Source: Leptasterias polaris (Eukaryota > Echinodermata > Asteroidea > Forcipulatida > Asteriidae). Taken from it: DNA of 64,000 bases. Shown piece after piece: positions 21,391-33,539 of this stretch. The stretch spans positions 3,286,001 through 3,350,000 of the forward strand of contig JAZGTN010000022.1 of the NCBI GenBank assembly GCA_037783415.1. The letters are read 5' to 3'. Position 1 is the first letter of the stretch. The number at the start of each line of letters is the position of its first letter. Made by a program: the position numbers and the translations under genes. Under the pieces are notes generated by a model that saw only the letters and a program-made list of their open reading frames with translations, did no database searches and was not told where the DNA came from.

Positions 21391-22039
21391 TGCACCATAT
21401 CCATAACAAAACAGCCAGTAGCACTTTTAAGTAATAAAAAGATACATTCAGAAGCAATTCTCCAGACGGTTGAGATGGCTCTTGAAGGGACAGTGAATAA
21501 TACAAGTTTCCTTCTTAATGCATTCCTTGCCCTCAAAACCCATCACACTCAATGAAGAATGCAGTACATTTTGATTCAATCATTTCTGGTATGACGCAGC
21601 AAACGGAGGGTCAAACACGGCAAAACGACGGGCACTTCAGCGAAAGATATAGTTACAGAAACAGGATCGCAAAGAACTCATTCAAAAAAATAAACATATG
21701 ATGTCTCCAATCGGCAAGGCAAAGTGAATACTTCGTAGTGGATAATGCATTATGGTAATAAGACAAGTCAGCTTTATGAGGAAAGCCCACAGACACCAGC
21801 GAACCTTATACGTCATCATGTCAGAGAACACGAGCAAAAAAAATACATCCATTGACAGGAAGTTCTTTTCATATTCTGAATACATGTACAAGTTCATGCA
21901 CCTGGGCGGGTTGAGTGCAGTATACTTGTAACAGCCGTCGGGGAAATTGGGTGAGAGGGGTGTGGTGGGGGATGCGGGCGTCCCTGCCAAATTAGAGGTG
22001 TTTTTGTGTGTTGAAGTGACGTAGTCAGTTAATGGGTTG
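21391..22039. other. No recognised feature
   Basis: No gene signal. The 102-residue minus-strand open frame at 21682-21990 has hydrophobic patches but no family motif. Confidence 0.4.
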
Positions 22040-22549
22040 TTGGCTGTTTCTGAAAGAGTATTCCCAGGTATTATTCTACGTACTCTTTATTGTTCCTTAA
22101 TTTTACCTTATATTTCTTACTGTAATATTGTCTGGGCTAATGGGTTTCCCATTAATTTACGTAATTTAGTTCATTTACAAAAGAAGGCTATCCGCATAAT
22201 TTATAAAGGTCATTTTCGAGCTAGCACCAACCCGTTATTCCAAAATTGTAATCTCCTTCCTATAAACTTGATCAATGTTTTTCAGCAACTGGTTTTTATT
22301 TATAAACACCATTTTAATCAACTTCCCCAACACTTTGTTAATATGGTTCAACCAAATTATAATGTTCACAGCCACAATACTAGGTCTTCTTCCCTTTTAC
22401 ATCTTTTTAAGTTTAGGACCTCTGCCTTTAAACATAGCATTAGACACTCTGGGCCTCTCCACTGGAATGAATTACCTGTTAGTTTAAGGAATAGTCGGAG
22501 TCTATTTAGTTTTCAACGCAATCTTAAGTCATACCTTCTTCAAAATTGA
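22040..22549 (+). pseudogene. Non-LTR retrotransposon (CR1/L2-like) reverse transcriptase, C-terminal remnant
   Basis: A 170-residue open frame contains the post-catalytic region of a LINE reverse transcriptase. Visible are L-Y-C-S-L-I-L-P-Y-I-S-Y-C-N near the start, then L-Q-K-K-A-I-R-I-I, an H-N-T-R-S box, and W-N-E-L-P-V-S-L-R before a final F-Q-R-N-L-K-S-Y-L and a TGA stop. These are the usual landmarks downstream of the catalytic YADD domain in CR1/L2/Jockey-type elements. The YADD domain and the endonuclease are missing, so this is a classic 5'-truncated insertion. The open frame is intact to its natural stop, suggesting modest age. Confidence 0.82.
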
Positions 22550-22880
22550 CTTTGTTTTTTTCCGTAATCTTGTTTTCATTTTCTTTCTTACTTGAGTGTA
22601 GGACCAAACCAATGGAATGTTGTGTGTCTTTGTTGTCCTGGTCTTTGTTGGTTTTGTGTGTTGTGCTTTGTCTGTTTTGTCTGTATTAACTCTATTGTGA
22701 TTGTTTCTTTGAGGTTTTTTTTGGTGTATATGGGCACTCCCTAACACAAGCTGTGCTTATTTGGCTGTGCCCCCAATTCCTAAAAATAATGCTTGTATCA
22801 CTTTGCTTACGTGTATTCATGTTGATTGAGGAATTTGGAAATAAATGTTGCTATGAATGAATGAATGAATGAATGAATAA
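22550..22880 (+). mobile_element. 3' UTR and (ATGA)n tail of the CR1/L2-like LINE
   Basis: T/G-rich UTR following the reverse transcriptase stop, ending in GGAAATAAATGTTGCT and five to six GAAT units at 22853-22878, the tail repeat typical of this LINE class. Confidence 0.75.
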
Positions 22881-23639
22881 TGTTGTAAAAATACTGTTAC
22901 ATCCACTAATTGTTGTATTGTTATTATTAATAACTCATTCATTAACCTCTAATACGTTTAAACTTGGTATGAGTGCTTCATGAGGATCGTATATGAGAAG
23001 TAAACCTGTCTTTGGTTCCGTTGTACACCACGTAGTCTTGGGATGAACTTCATTGGAAGACTGAAATCAAGAATTTCATTGTTGTCTCGAAACGAATCGA
23101 GCACCGTAATTTTCCCCCAACTTCACCCAAAACAACATTGCCATTCTGTTCTTACAAGAAACTAGTCCCTTTTTTGATTTCGCCCCCGATCAAAATTGTG
23201 ACCCACAAATGAATGAACAAATCGGGCGAATATGTGGGGCAAACAATTCAAAAACATTTAGCTTCAATTGGATGTTGAGTCTCTATCGGGTATATAGGGA
23301 AGTCGTCGCATTGTGTGCGCACTGTAATAACTTAATTAGTAAACAATGGTATTTGAGTTTTGGAAAAGTGCAGGAAAAGTTGTCGCTGTAATTGGACGAA
23401 ATGTCGGTTGATTGTTCAATTTTAGGCGAATGAATACCTTTATATCGCGTATCATCCTACATTATAAAGATCCAATCTGACTTTTGCAGAAGTGAACACA
23501 GTGGTCACCAGGGGGCAACCTTTATACAGAGCTTCTTAACTAAACCAATCTTATAAAATTAAAATAACAATTATATTAATACACAAACAAAATTTATATA
23601 TATATATGATTCTTTGTCAACGGGGAACCCGAGCATTCA
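22881..23639. other. No recognised feature
   Basis: No gene supported. A short (TA)n run lies near 23598-23608. Confidence 0.4.
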
Positions 23640-23900
23640 TTATTTTTTGTTTACAACATGTATATACGGTGTTATTGGCGCAGCCAATACCATACCAGAA
23701 AACACCAGAGCGAATCTCTTCTCTTAATGTGGTTTTGTTTTTGTGCATCAAAACACGGAACCTTCCAGCTTAGCCTCCCATCCGAAGGACGACACAATTA
23801 ACGATCATGACCAGGACCCGAACCTATACAATCCCGACATCACCAGAGCTTGGGTCTGGTGCACTAGAACGCTAAGTCGCGACGGTCCAAAGCAACGTTC
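23640..23900 (-). mobile_element. tRNA-derived SINE, reverse orientation
   Basis: On the minus strand a tRNA-like head contains an A-box-like GACTTAGCGTTCTAG and a B-box-like GGTTCGGGTCC (about 23815). They are followed by GTCCTTCGGATGGGAGGCTA, a body motif common in marine-animal SINEs. The head resembles a Leu/Ser tRNA but is too mutated to be a tRNA gene. Confidence 0.6.
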
Positions 23901-24173
23901 AGCTATGCTTAGCAGAAATATACATCACCAGCAAGAATACCAACGTGATATATTTTTTCTCATGGCTCAGTTTTGCTAAACAACTCATCATAGGCCGCTA
24001 ACCTAATGCTATGCTACCTATATACCCTGCCTGAATCCTTCAGACTTTAGACTCTGATGAGACTGGCGTGGCAGTTCAAATAACATGCAAGCACTCTTAG
24101 TTTGGGCACGCGGTGCTGGTATCTTACAAAGTCAAAGATTTTCCTGAACGGGATTTTGGTGTTCAGATGTTAA

Positions 24174-24549
24174 AGGGACACGTTGCCTTGGATCGGACGA
24201 GTTGGTCTATAAAAAGCGTTTGTTAACCGTTTGTTATAAAATGCATATGGTTAGAAAGATGTTGTAAAAGTAGAATACAATGATCCACACAAATATGCCT
24301 CGAAATTGCGTGGTTTTCCTTTTACATCGTCAACTTACACGGTCGGCCATTTATGGGAGTCAAATCCCATAAATGGCCGACCGTGTTAGTTCGCAAAGTA
24401 AAAGGAAAACCACGCAATTTCGAGGCATATTTGTGTAGATCATTGTATTCTACTTTTACAACATCTTTCTAACCATATGCATTTTATAACAAACGGTTAA
24501 TAAACGCTTTTTATAGACCAACTCGTCCGATCCAAGGCAACGTGTCCCT
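24174..24549. mobile_element. M2-family MITE, near-perfect 376-bp foldback (reference copy)
   Basis: The arms are almost exact inverse complements: AGGGACACGTTGCCTTGGAT on the outside and CACGGTCGGCCATTTATGGG on the inside, around a very short centre (near 24360). TTAA flanks both ends (24170-24173 and 24550-24553). No coding sequence is present. The transcript of either strand would form a hairpin of about 180 bp. Confidence 0.9.
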
Positions 24550-24674
24550 TTAAGGGATACATCATTGGTTTGGGGAAAGTTAACTTCATTTCGTCCTGAA
24601 TTTGTCAATACGAAAATGCAAAGGAAACGTGAGAGTTTATCTAAAATATTTTGTCACAACAAAAGCCTTATCAA

Positions 24675-24830
24675 GAGCAGCAGCAGCAGCAGCAGCAGGA
24701 GCAACAGCAGCAGCGGCAGCAACATCATCGACAACAGCAACGGCAACGATGATGACAACAAACACGACAAGGATAACGACGACGACGACGACAACAACGA
24801 CGACGACGACAACAACAACAACAACAAAAT
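24675..24830. repeat. Trinucleotide-rich tract (AGC/AAC/GAC)
   Basis: AGCAGC units grade into mixed CAAC/GAC/AAC triplets. The open frames through it (poly-S, poly-A/T, poly-D/N) are compositional. Confidence 0.9.
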
Positions 24831-24929
24831 CCCAAAAGGGTTTATGTCTCGAAAGGAATTTTGTGGGCGTTTATAGTTCGATTACTGAAATTGGAAGTAC
24901 TGGTACCGACTTATTATTTTTTATTTTAC

Positions 24930-25007
24930 TTTTAATTGTTTGTTTGTTTGTTTGGGTGTTTTTTTTTTTTTTTTTTTATTTTTTATTTTTTTTTGGGGGG
25001 GGGTCTT
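24930..25007. repeat. (TTTG)n, T-run and G-run junction
   Basis: TTTG repeats are followed by long T runs and then a 10-G run at 24996-25005, a recurring pattern in this window. Confidence 0.8.
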
Positions 25008-26950
25008 CAAACCAGCTATTTTTCGACCTTGGCAGATCTCAGGGGGAGTCGACCGTCGTAAACTCATACAATAAGAATCTTCCACTTTGACATGAATAAG
25101 TTATATCTCCGACGGTCTGAATTATAAAGGCCTATTTTTGATCCTTCAATTAATGTTTTCCAACCTTTGATAACATGTCTTGGCTTGGCAGACTTTATAA
25201 TTATGTGTGCTAATTTGATTTGGTTGTTTTGTTGGGTGAATGTGGCCTTTGTGTGGGAAGAGAATCAAGATTTCACAAAAAACGTGTATTAACATTTCCG
25301 AACTCGAGAGTAAAATCATTCCAAAAATGTAATCAAGGATGGGTGGACACCAGCTTGATTTGTTCTCCTTGAATTATAAACCTTGGAAATGTCTTCCTCT
25401 AATACGATGTCGTTAATTTAATAAAGCGCGTCTTGAAAGCAACTTGTCATTCAACTGATTGCTACGGATACAAAGAAACGTTAAATGGACAATGGTATAA
25501 GCATCGAGACAAATATATTGCAAGGTTATGAATTCATCCCGGAGTTTGGAGTTGGGGGGGGGGGGGTTGGCTTTAAACGAGGGGGATTGTGAGTCTTATA
25601 TGGTAATTCTATGGAGAAGAGCCTTTGATGAAAAACATATATATAACAAATTCACAAACAAAAAACAGACACAAAACAAGTCGATTTTTTTATAGACATT
25701 ATGCACAAACGATTTACACAATGAAAAAAACCCCGAATTTATTTATACGAGAAATCATTGCATAACGCAAACTGTTTTTTGTATAAAAACTTTGTTACAA
25801 TTCTTCCGAATGACTCAGATTTGACTCAATTGATAGATGCCTTTTATCCTTGAAAGATAAAACAAAACAATCTTCGGTTTTCCCTTTCTCCTCAATAAAC
25901 TAACGTTTAAAAACACTTAATGTAGTGTTTATATATGTATATATATATATACATACACATTCAATTAAAAAGTTGACGCCTAAATAACATTTTAAGTAGG
26001 AGCATGCATGCATGAGGGTCTGCACGTTTATAGCCCAGTGGTGGCGGTTTGTGCAGTAAAGACAAGACAAGACAAGACAAAACAAGGCAACTCAGGCTCA
26101 CAAGAAAAACAGAAATGCAAACATTTTAAAGTGAAATAAAAAATAACCGTTCATTTTCCTCCTGAACTGTTGTGAAGTGGAAATGAATAGAGAAACGACC
26201 AGTTGCGCACCAAAGGGACAGATGACCAATATTCAACAACTTTTCTTCTTAGAATCTTAACTTAGAAAATATTTACCCCTATATAATTCCCCCCTGTAGG
26301 GTACATTGGGTATGCATGATGCATTTCACTTCTTGTTAGACTCTTCAGGCCGGAACAACAACCGCTTATTATTAGAAAAGTGACTTTTAATCAGTGACAT
26401 GCACCGGTATGCTTCTCCAGACGTCAGCCATTGCTGGCGCAGAATAAAAAATGAATGCCCCTCCGCGGTGTCCTACTTCGCACAGGTTAAAAAAAAAAAA
26501 AAAAAAAAAAGCCAAGAACAATTTCTTTTGAGGACGAGTCTTTATTACCTAACCCCTTAGGTCGCACACAACGTCAAGGCTGACTGACAACACGGCTTAA
26601 CATTCTCCTATCGCGAGTAGTGATTGCCCGTGGGCCACGGTTACAGTGCACTTGTGGGCAAAACTAAATCAAGATGATTACTTCTATCATAACTGCGGAG
26701 GAAATGTTATTGACAGCGTGGAGGGATGGTGGGATGGGCATCGTGACTCCGGGCAAGTGGGAGGGTTATGAGACAGACCGATTACCAGCGTTTATTGACG
26801 GCAGACGACGAGCAGTAAATCCACCGCTGAACCAACCCATGAGAGTCAACAGAAATGCAACTTAACTCATTTAATTTCAAAAGAAGACTATGCAAAAAAG
26901 CCTGTTATATAGGAACGTGATTAAAACATGTTCATCAGTTGTTTAATTAA
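25008..26950. other. Non-coding stretch
   Basis: No gene is supported. It contains a 12-13-base G run near 25555, (TA)n near 25935-25950, (GACAA)n at 26059-26082 and an A homopolymer at 26488-26510. The open frame at 26674-26865 (+) is fairly GC-balanced but matches nothing I know. Confidence 0.5.
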
Positions 26951-27605
26951 AGGGTTCGCGCAACATTGGTAACAAAACATTGAGAAAATAAATGTTCACA
27001 ATGTAAGTTAAGTGCAGATCCTTGATTTGAATACATGGTACAAATATGTACATGGCATCAATGTGATCATGGTGGAAAACGTCCCTTGAAATAATATGTG
27101 TGCCTGAAATGCCATCGATTTTGAGAAAATTACACCGATCCATTAAGCCACGCCCATTTCTCATTGACCAATCACAACCGCGAAATCTGATCACCATTTG
27201 AGCCGTTTGGTGATCTTTGCACTAATGGTGATCGGGTTTCGCGGCTGTGATTGGTCAACTCGTAAGGAGGCGGGGCTTAATGGATCGATCTATTAGTTTT
27301 GATCTCTCGAGACCAAAACTCGATGCTCTGTAACAGTTAAAACAAATAGTTTCTAGGTTTTTTTTCACTGACTATGTCCTATAGTGACTCCGATGACTAG
27401 CTGAGCCTAAATGTTCACAGGTTTAGGAAATGAGTAAAACAGTAGTCTTTATCCTGCAGGATAAAATCCGATGTTTGACATTTTTTTGTAAACATATAAT
27501 TGTTTTTTTCAGTGTTTTCTCATGACTCCGATTACCGATTGAGCTTAAACTTTCACAGGTTTGTTATTTCAGGTCTTTGACAACTACCAATGCTGTACAC
27601 ACCCT
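26951..27605 (+). mobile_element. M3-family composite: nested element plus partial internal duplication
   Basis: M3 ends (AGGGTTCGCGCAACATTGG on the left, inverse GTACACACCCT on the right) lie between TTAA at 26947-26950 and 27606-27609. The interior is longer than usual for two reasons. A 152-bp foldback is inserted at 27136-27287. The 3' half (GACTCCGATGAC...TTCACAGGTTT) occurs twice, ending near 27423 and 27565, as if two M3 copies had recombined. Confidence 0.75.
27136..27287. mobile_element. 152-bp foldback MITE nested in M3
   Basis: Arms of about 61 bp run from CGATCCATTAAGCC (27136) inward through GACCAATCACA and CGCGAAA to TGATCACCA. The inverse arm ends GGCTTAATGGATCG at 27287. There are roughly eight mismatches between arms. 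Confidence 0.85.
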
Positions 27606-27889
27606 TTAATACGCATGAGACTTGCACAGTCTATCCCTGCATTTTTAAAGTAATTAAAGTGCTTTTAGATTTATCTTTAAAGATGTTTCAATTATCAAAC
27701 TGCTCCATTTTAATTTGTGTGATTATAATTAATATATTTTGCAATTAAAGGATTATGTTATCTAAGAGACAACTGCCGTTGTTGTCCATGTTCTGCTCTA
27801 AAAGTCAAATGTAGGGTGTGTGCGGTGTGTTATTTGAAATAAGAAAAGTACAGTGATTATTTTATAGGCCTATATAAACGTCATTATTT

Positions 27890-28130
27890 TTGGGCGTGGT
27901 CTTTAAATTGAAGGAAGAAGTGATTCGTGTAAACAGTCTTTTCTGTTTTATATTTATATATTTTATTTTTAGTGCTTCGTCTTGTCATCATGTCCTTGTT
28001 GTTTTAAAATGTTCATTTATAGTTTATGTCTAATTAGTTTTAATGCTTCTACATGATCCACTGGGAAGACAATTCTCATGTTTTTATCGTGATTGAATAA
28101 AATTTGAATCTTTGAATCATTGAATCTTCC
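27890..28130 (+). mobile_element. Probable LINE 3' tail
   Basis: T-rich UTR-like sequence ends with GATTGAATAAAATTTGAATC and a (TTTGAATC/ATTGAATC) repeat, resembling truncated LINE ends. The left boundary is a guess and there is no coding part. Confidence 0.35.
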
Positions 28131-28197
28131 TACATTAAGTGATGTCTGAAATCACACAAAAATTAACATATACGTAACAAATAAATGCAACCAGTGT

Positions 28198-28375
28198 CTT
28201 TAAATCCGTTCTTACGGATTTAAAATCTCTTACTACGTATCCACAATCCGTTATTACGGATTCACAATTGTGAATGCGTAATAACGTTTTCATACTCTTC
28301 AAGAACGGACTCTGAATCCGTAACAACGGTTTGTGAATCCGTAACACTCGGATTGTGAGTTCGTAATAACGAAAC
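28198..28375. repeat. Cluster of iterated ATCCGT...ACGGAT palindromes
   Basis: AATCCGTTCTTACGGATT (28204), AATCCGTTATTACGGATT (28245), TGAATCCGTAACAACGG, GTGAATCCGTAACACTCGGA and GTTCGTAATAACG follow one another at irregular 20-40-bp spacing. The cluster is limited to about 180 bp. Confidence 0.7.
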
Positions 28376-30257
28376 GGAAATTAATTTGTGTTGTTGGTGC
28401 AAATGGGTTTTCGTAAATTGTTGACTTCACAGTCAAATTCACTTTGTTGTGGAAACTATTCAAATTACCACAAACAATTTAGAGAAAGCTAAAGAGAGAG
28501 TGAGAGAGCGAGAAGAGAGTTTGCAAAATAAACACACACCACGCCCCCATAAAAGAAATACAAAATTGCGTCGTGCGTTTTGCTGTATAGAACATGTTGA
28601 CCGATTCATAGCAGGCCCCATTTGGAGGAAATTAAAATGATTGTGATCTATTGAAAAATATTTGTTCGTCGCAGCCTGGAAATTAACAGGAAATCGGTTC
28701 TGTGTTCGTTGTCGTGTAATGCATAAAAATCGCAGATCTTGTGTGATACAACTTTGAGTCAGCAGTCCATAAGTTTAATGACATCCGATGACTGTTTCAT
28801 GTGTATTTTTCTCCTCTGCTTTTTTCCGTTCGATGATGAGGGAAAATGGTGAAAGGATTCGACAACCATTCCATGTATTATTACTTTTTTGATCTAGGGT
28901 AGGGGCTGTCACCGAGCGGTAGTTCGGGATGCAGAGGCGAAAGCACGACGACTCTTCCACGTGTTTGTCGGATCTTAAGGTTGTTTAAGGGGCATTGGCG
29001 TAGGGGGAATCAATGGTGGATAATCCAGAGGGCTTGATTTTCCAGAGGGGATGATTTTCCGGAGGGGTTGATTTTCCCGAATTTTTACACAGATGAACAA
29101 ATAATTTACAATTTCTAATATCGAGTAACAAGTATTTTTGATTTTGTTTTTTCTGTCAATTGTTTTTTGTGTGCCCGAATTTTCCCCGCTGTTTTATCAG
29201 AATTTGAGAGGGCAGTTGCCTCTCTGCCCCCCTGGTTCGAACGCCTACGTTGAGCGGGGACCTTGGCAATGGCCCGGCCGTTTGTTGGTCGCAGAGATTG
29301 GGGGTGGGGGGGGGGGGACATAATTAGACTATCGACCTTCCCGAGTTGTTGTTTCTCTTTCTATTTGGACGGGGGAAAAAGAGAACGAAGAAATAATAAA
29401 GGCATCTATCTATATGTGGTTTACAGTTCCATACTTCGACTGCAGCAAAAACAGTTTCCATTTCCTGTTTGTACCCATGGACTTCCTTTAACTTGAGATT
29501 GGGTGGAAAAAAAGAAACTCAAGAAAGGAAATGTTCGATGCGTTGTGCAAATTGACTCTTTCTTTTTTTATTTGACCCGATTGTAAACATCATTTTAAAA
29601 GTCCTTTATTATCATACACGCTGCTATGTATCTTTGCGAGGGTCCGTTGTGTATGCAACGGCGACAGGAATTCTTCTTATAAGTTGAATTTGGCGTCTGA
29701 AAGTTGTTCTCCAACGACAGATCAAACACGGCTAGGCAAGGTATACACTGTTGGAGTACTAGATTCCATGGAAATCAGGAACATGGTTCAGTTTTGTTTC
29801 GTAAGGACAAAATCAAATGTTAGAAATAAATAAAACATTACGAAGCAAAAATCAAAGATAGTTTAAGTTTAATAGAAACGAATGATGATTTTTATACTGT
29901 AACAGAAATCTATTTCTTTAAAAAGCAAAAGCTGAAAGTGGCCAACGAATGATTGAACCTGAGCGTTTAGATCGACCCTCCCCAGGGGTGCATAATCTTT
30001 GTTCAACATTCTGGGCGATCCCTAGGAATCGGTACTTTCATGAAGGCTGTTCAAGTCTCGCGAGTCTTTGGTTCCCTAGTACATTGCTTTAACGTGTGAA
30101 CAAAACAAAATTGCGCGGTTTAACGAAAACTCGCGAGACCTGGACGGTATTGTTTATTTCAGTGCATTTTTGAACGAGAATGTTGACACTTAATTCGCAT
30201 CACGTTTCCGAGAAAAAATAAAAATAAAAAAAATAGCCCGACTAATTTCGCTTTCAG
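28376..30257. other. Non-coding stretch upstream of the tentative exon
   Basis: No gene is recognised. A G run lies at about 29302-29318. CTCGCGAG occurs twice as opposed near-palindromes (TCTCGCGAGT at about 30056 and ACTCGCGAGA at about 30129), 130-200 bp before the tentative coding segment. Confidence 0.45.
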
Positions 30258-30483
30258 CCTCGGTTTGGAAATACTGATTCGTATGGGAGAAGATGTCTGC
30301 ACCGCGATGGAAGGTCCTCATCACCAACCCTCACCTAAGATCAGAAGTCTGTCGTTGACGGAACTACAGGATCATAACAACAAGGCCGGAAGGCCTAAAA
30401 TCCTGATCGGTTTGATCCGTCCACCTCCACCGACAGAGAGCCCGTACAAGATGAGTTACAAACCCACGGCTCTCCTCGACTGA
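30258..30483 (+). CDS. Tentative small protein or terminal exon, proline-rich C-terminus
   Basis: This open frame reads like coding sequence: balanced codons and C/G-rich third positions within AT-rich surroundings. From the first ATG (30283) it would give 66 residues starting MGEDVCTAMEG. A second ATG at 30307 has a better context (GCGATGG). It contains a Ser/Leu stretch (R-S-L-S-L-T-E-L), K-A-G-R-P-K, a P-P-P-P run and a Y-K-M-S-Y-K ending at TGA. Alternatively, TTTCGCTTTCAG just before 30258 is an acceptable splice acceptor, making this the last exon of a gene whose other exons lie outside or are too short to see. A possible poly(A) signal is at 31037-31042. No known family is recognised and no function is proposed. 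Confidence 0.4.
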
Positions 30484-33400
30484 AACGCAATACATGATTA
30501 GTCAGATACCTGCCCACCGTCATCAAACACATGTCATTACTGGCGGGCAGTTACTACACCATCAGTAATTGATACTGGATGACATAATCACCACACAGGA
30601 CAAAAAAAGAATAGAGAGTACAGAATTGAGAAAGAAACAAATTTTCCGAATTCTAAACCCGCGATGGATGAGACTTGGATTGAAATCTTAATGCATCATC
30701 CTAGTGATTAAAGATCCTTGCTTCTGATTCTTCCTCGAGATTGATGACGGAAATTAAACAGTCATACAAGTATGATGCGGAGTGAGGCAGCAAACAGCCC
30801 GAAGGGGAAACATGGTATGTTTCTTGTTGGGGGTGGGGAGGTTGGTGGTATCATGTCCACAACAGTCTCCCCTTCAAAGGTTGAATGGGTTGTAGCCAAT
30901 CATGTTATGCAGGCAGTCCCGAGGGGCAGTAGAACATGAAACCCTCAATTTCCTTTCGATGTTACACGGTGGCGGAAGAACACAGTACGTGCCTCGTGGC
31001 TACATGTCATTACTATTTGTTTGCAGTAAAAGATTAAATAAAAAATGTGCATGCACAGCAATATCAATATAGCATTGTATGCAATTGGAAGCAGGGCTTT
31101 GCTGGAAAGTTTAAATGTCTGAATTGTACTGAATAATAGGTGCTTGACTTCAATGAGCTGATTACATTCTGATTATTCCTCCAATTAAGGATACCTTTCC
31201 GAAATCACATCTTGGATCATTCCCAACTTCCTGGGAATTATATGCAGCCCGAGAGAGTTTTATTCGCAACCTTGAAGACATTATCTTAATAATAGGTCAA
31301 GTCCCCCAAACTAAAAAAAGACGAAGAAGAAGAAAAAGAAGAAGAAGAAAAACAGACCTTCTACGAGTGTGGCATCCTGCCAATTTACAATGACCTTCTC
31401 TCACCTCATGGGTCCACATTTATACTCCTGGGTGCAGTGAAGTCAATAACTGGCACAGATTGTATATGCCAATATGAACAACGATCTATTTGTATATCGA
31501 GGGGCAAAACAAATTCCAGGTCTTTTCTGTTTAGAGCCTCTACAATCAGTACCCACAGTCACATTCACCCCCACTGTGTTCGTGACACAACCCCCGGCTT
31601 CCCCACACCTGGGGGCTCTACACTCACACACATGTATCACTGCATCTGACCGAGATTTGTTTCGTTTCCATCTCAAAATCAATGATCCTCCCTCCATGCA
31701 ATGTTGTTCTACTTTAAAAGCACTATAGTACACGCAGAGGCAAACACCGTGCTCACTTTACTGATTGACTTAAGTCAACCCCTCCACTAATGGACGAAGG
31801 GAATGGGGGAACCCCTCTGACCATCGATGATCAAGGGTCCTTTTAACTGATCTATCAATCATGCCCGCACGAAACTCTGTCTATGTAGCAGATATTAAAA
31901 CCAAAGTTTCCGTATTTGGATCGATATTAAGAGCGGTCATCTCGTTTGGATCTATATTCTACTCGATCGAATCAACGTTCCCATCTCCGGAATTCTCGGA
32001 ACTCCAAGAGGCAATTTTTGTAATTTTAATTTGCAGGATGTACGTTTATTACAAAATTGACTGTTATGTCATCTACTATGTTTATGTAATCGATTGTCTC
32101 TGATTCAAACAATCGATGTCAGTTAATTTCCGGATACTGCACTGTCGTAGTCAATACGGATACTTTGATAATGATCCGACTTGACCACGACAAACTGCCG
32201 CGAGTGTTCGAATAACGCCATGCGTTATTTCCGTAAAGTATGTATTTGATAACAAAAACACACATTACTGGTATAATTGCAAATCTGGAACTTAATCTTT
32301 GAGAAGGGAAAGGACATTTTCATTTTGCAAAGGGGAACTTCAATTTGAAAATCTTAAAGTCTTTATGAAAATATTCAAAGGGCACTATAAGGCCAAGCCC
32401 CCAGGGCCTCCATGTAAAGTCCAGACTAGTATCAATGACGTACGTGAAATAGTTCACTGAGTTTTGAATGACTTTAAGAAACCCTCTTATTTGTAATCTG
32501 CTTGCCTTTACTGTACATTACGTTTACACAAAATCTGCATTGATCGTAAAGATTTCTTCCGATTCATTTATTACTCTGGTTGCCACTAACAGCTGCCATA
32601 GATATTCATCTCGCCTCTAGAATTTTGTGTTTGACCTAGTTTTACGGCAATCGATAGTAATAAAAGTTGACCGACCTCACCCCCCTCACTTTCGCATTCA
32701 TGAGATGTTCATTTTAAATATCCCCGATTTAAAGCTTAATTGATTCTCAGTGCTACACAGTGTCCACTCGGTCTGTGAGGAAAGACAAATAAACACACCC
32801 CTTGACGTCCTGAATCCCGACTACCACAGGAACAAGTTTATTATTCTTGGAAGGACTCTTCAGAATGAAGACAAAACTTTTCAGCCGTCTCTTCCTTACT
32901 TCAAGAAACAGACCAAGTTATGATTGCTGTTACACATCAAGAGGACAGCATTTCAGACCACTTAAAGCCGGTACACTTCTTAAGTCAACCGTTTTCTCTC
33001 GAAGTCTAAGCCTCCAAAGTGCAGAATACACTTACGCCCGGGTTGTGTAATTTTGAAGGGAGCTAGACCTATCGATTAGAGGTACGTATATATAAATAGC
33101 TCCAAAATAGCTTTTCCCTGAGCCCGAGGCTTAGGGGCCGTATAACCCCCAGTCAATATCACAGCTAGCTAGCACCGTCAACATTACAGATCATGCGCAC
33201 ATGACTCGTCCGACGCTGCAGCAAATTGGAGTGGCCATTTCTAATGTTTTAATAAGGGATGAGGTGCTAGAATCTTCAATAAATGAGGACACTGGTTACC
33301 AAGAGTGGCAAAGATGTCAAACATACTTTTAAGCGTGGAGTGGCCATTTTGTTTTCTTGCAATGTACAAGTGAAGTAAAGCAAAAAAGGCAGCTGGAAAT

Positions 33401-33539
33401 ACGGTGTTTATGTACACTAGGGAACAATATGACAAAGTGGCCACGGTGCGGGGAAGGTCTGTACAAACGAATCGAGTTTACATTAGTGTCGTTTAACCGC
33501 ATGTTAATTTAGTATGAGTATTATCACTATAGTTCGGAA
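30484..33539. other. Non-coding stretch
   Basis: AATAAA at 31037-31042 could serve the segment above. A purine-rich (GAA)n-like run lies at 31316-31353. Other open frames lack motifs. Confidence 0.45.

Noticed and set aside
24565..25090. Open frames of 103 and 162 residues with poly-Ser, poly-Asp and poly-Thr runs
   Set aside because: They are translations of a trinucleotide-rich tract followed by T and G homopolymers, with no conserved domain on either side.
28198..28375. CRISPR-like repeat array
   Set aside because: The units are irregular in spacing and sequence, the spacers are not uniform, and the context is eukaryotic.
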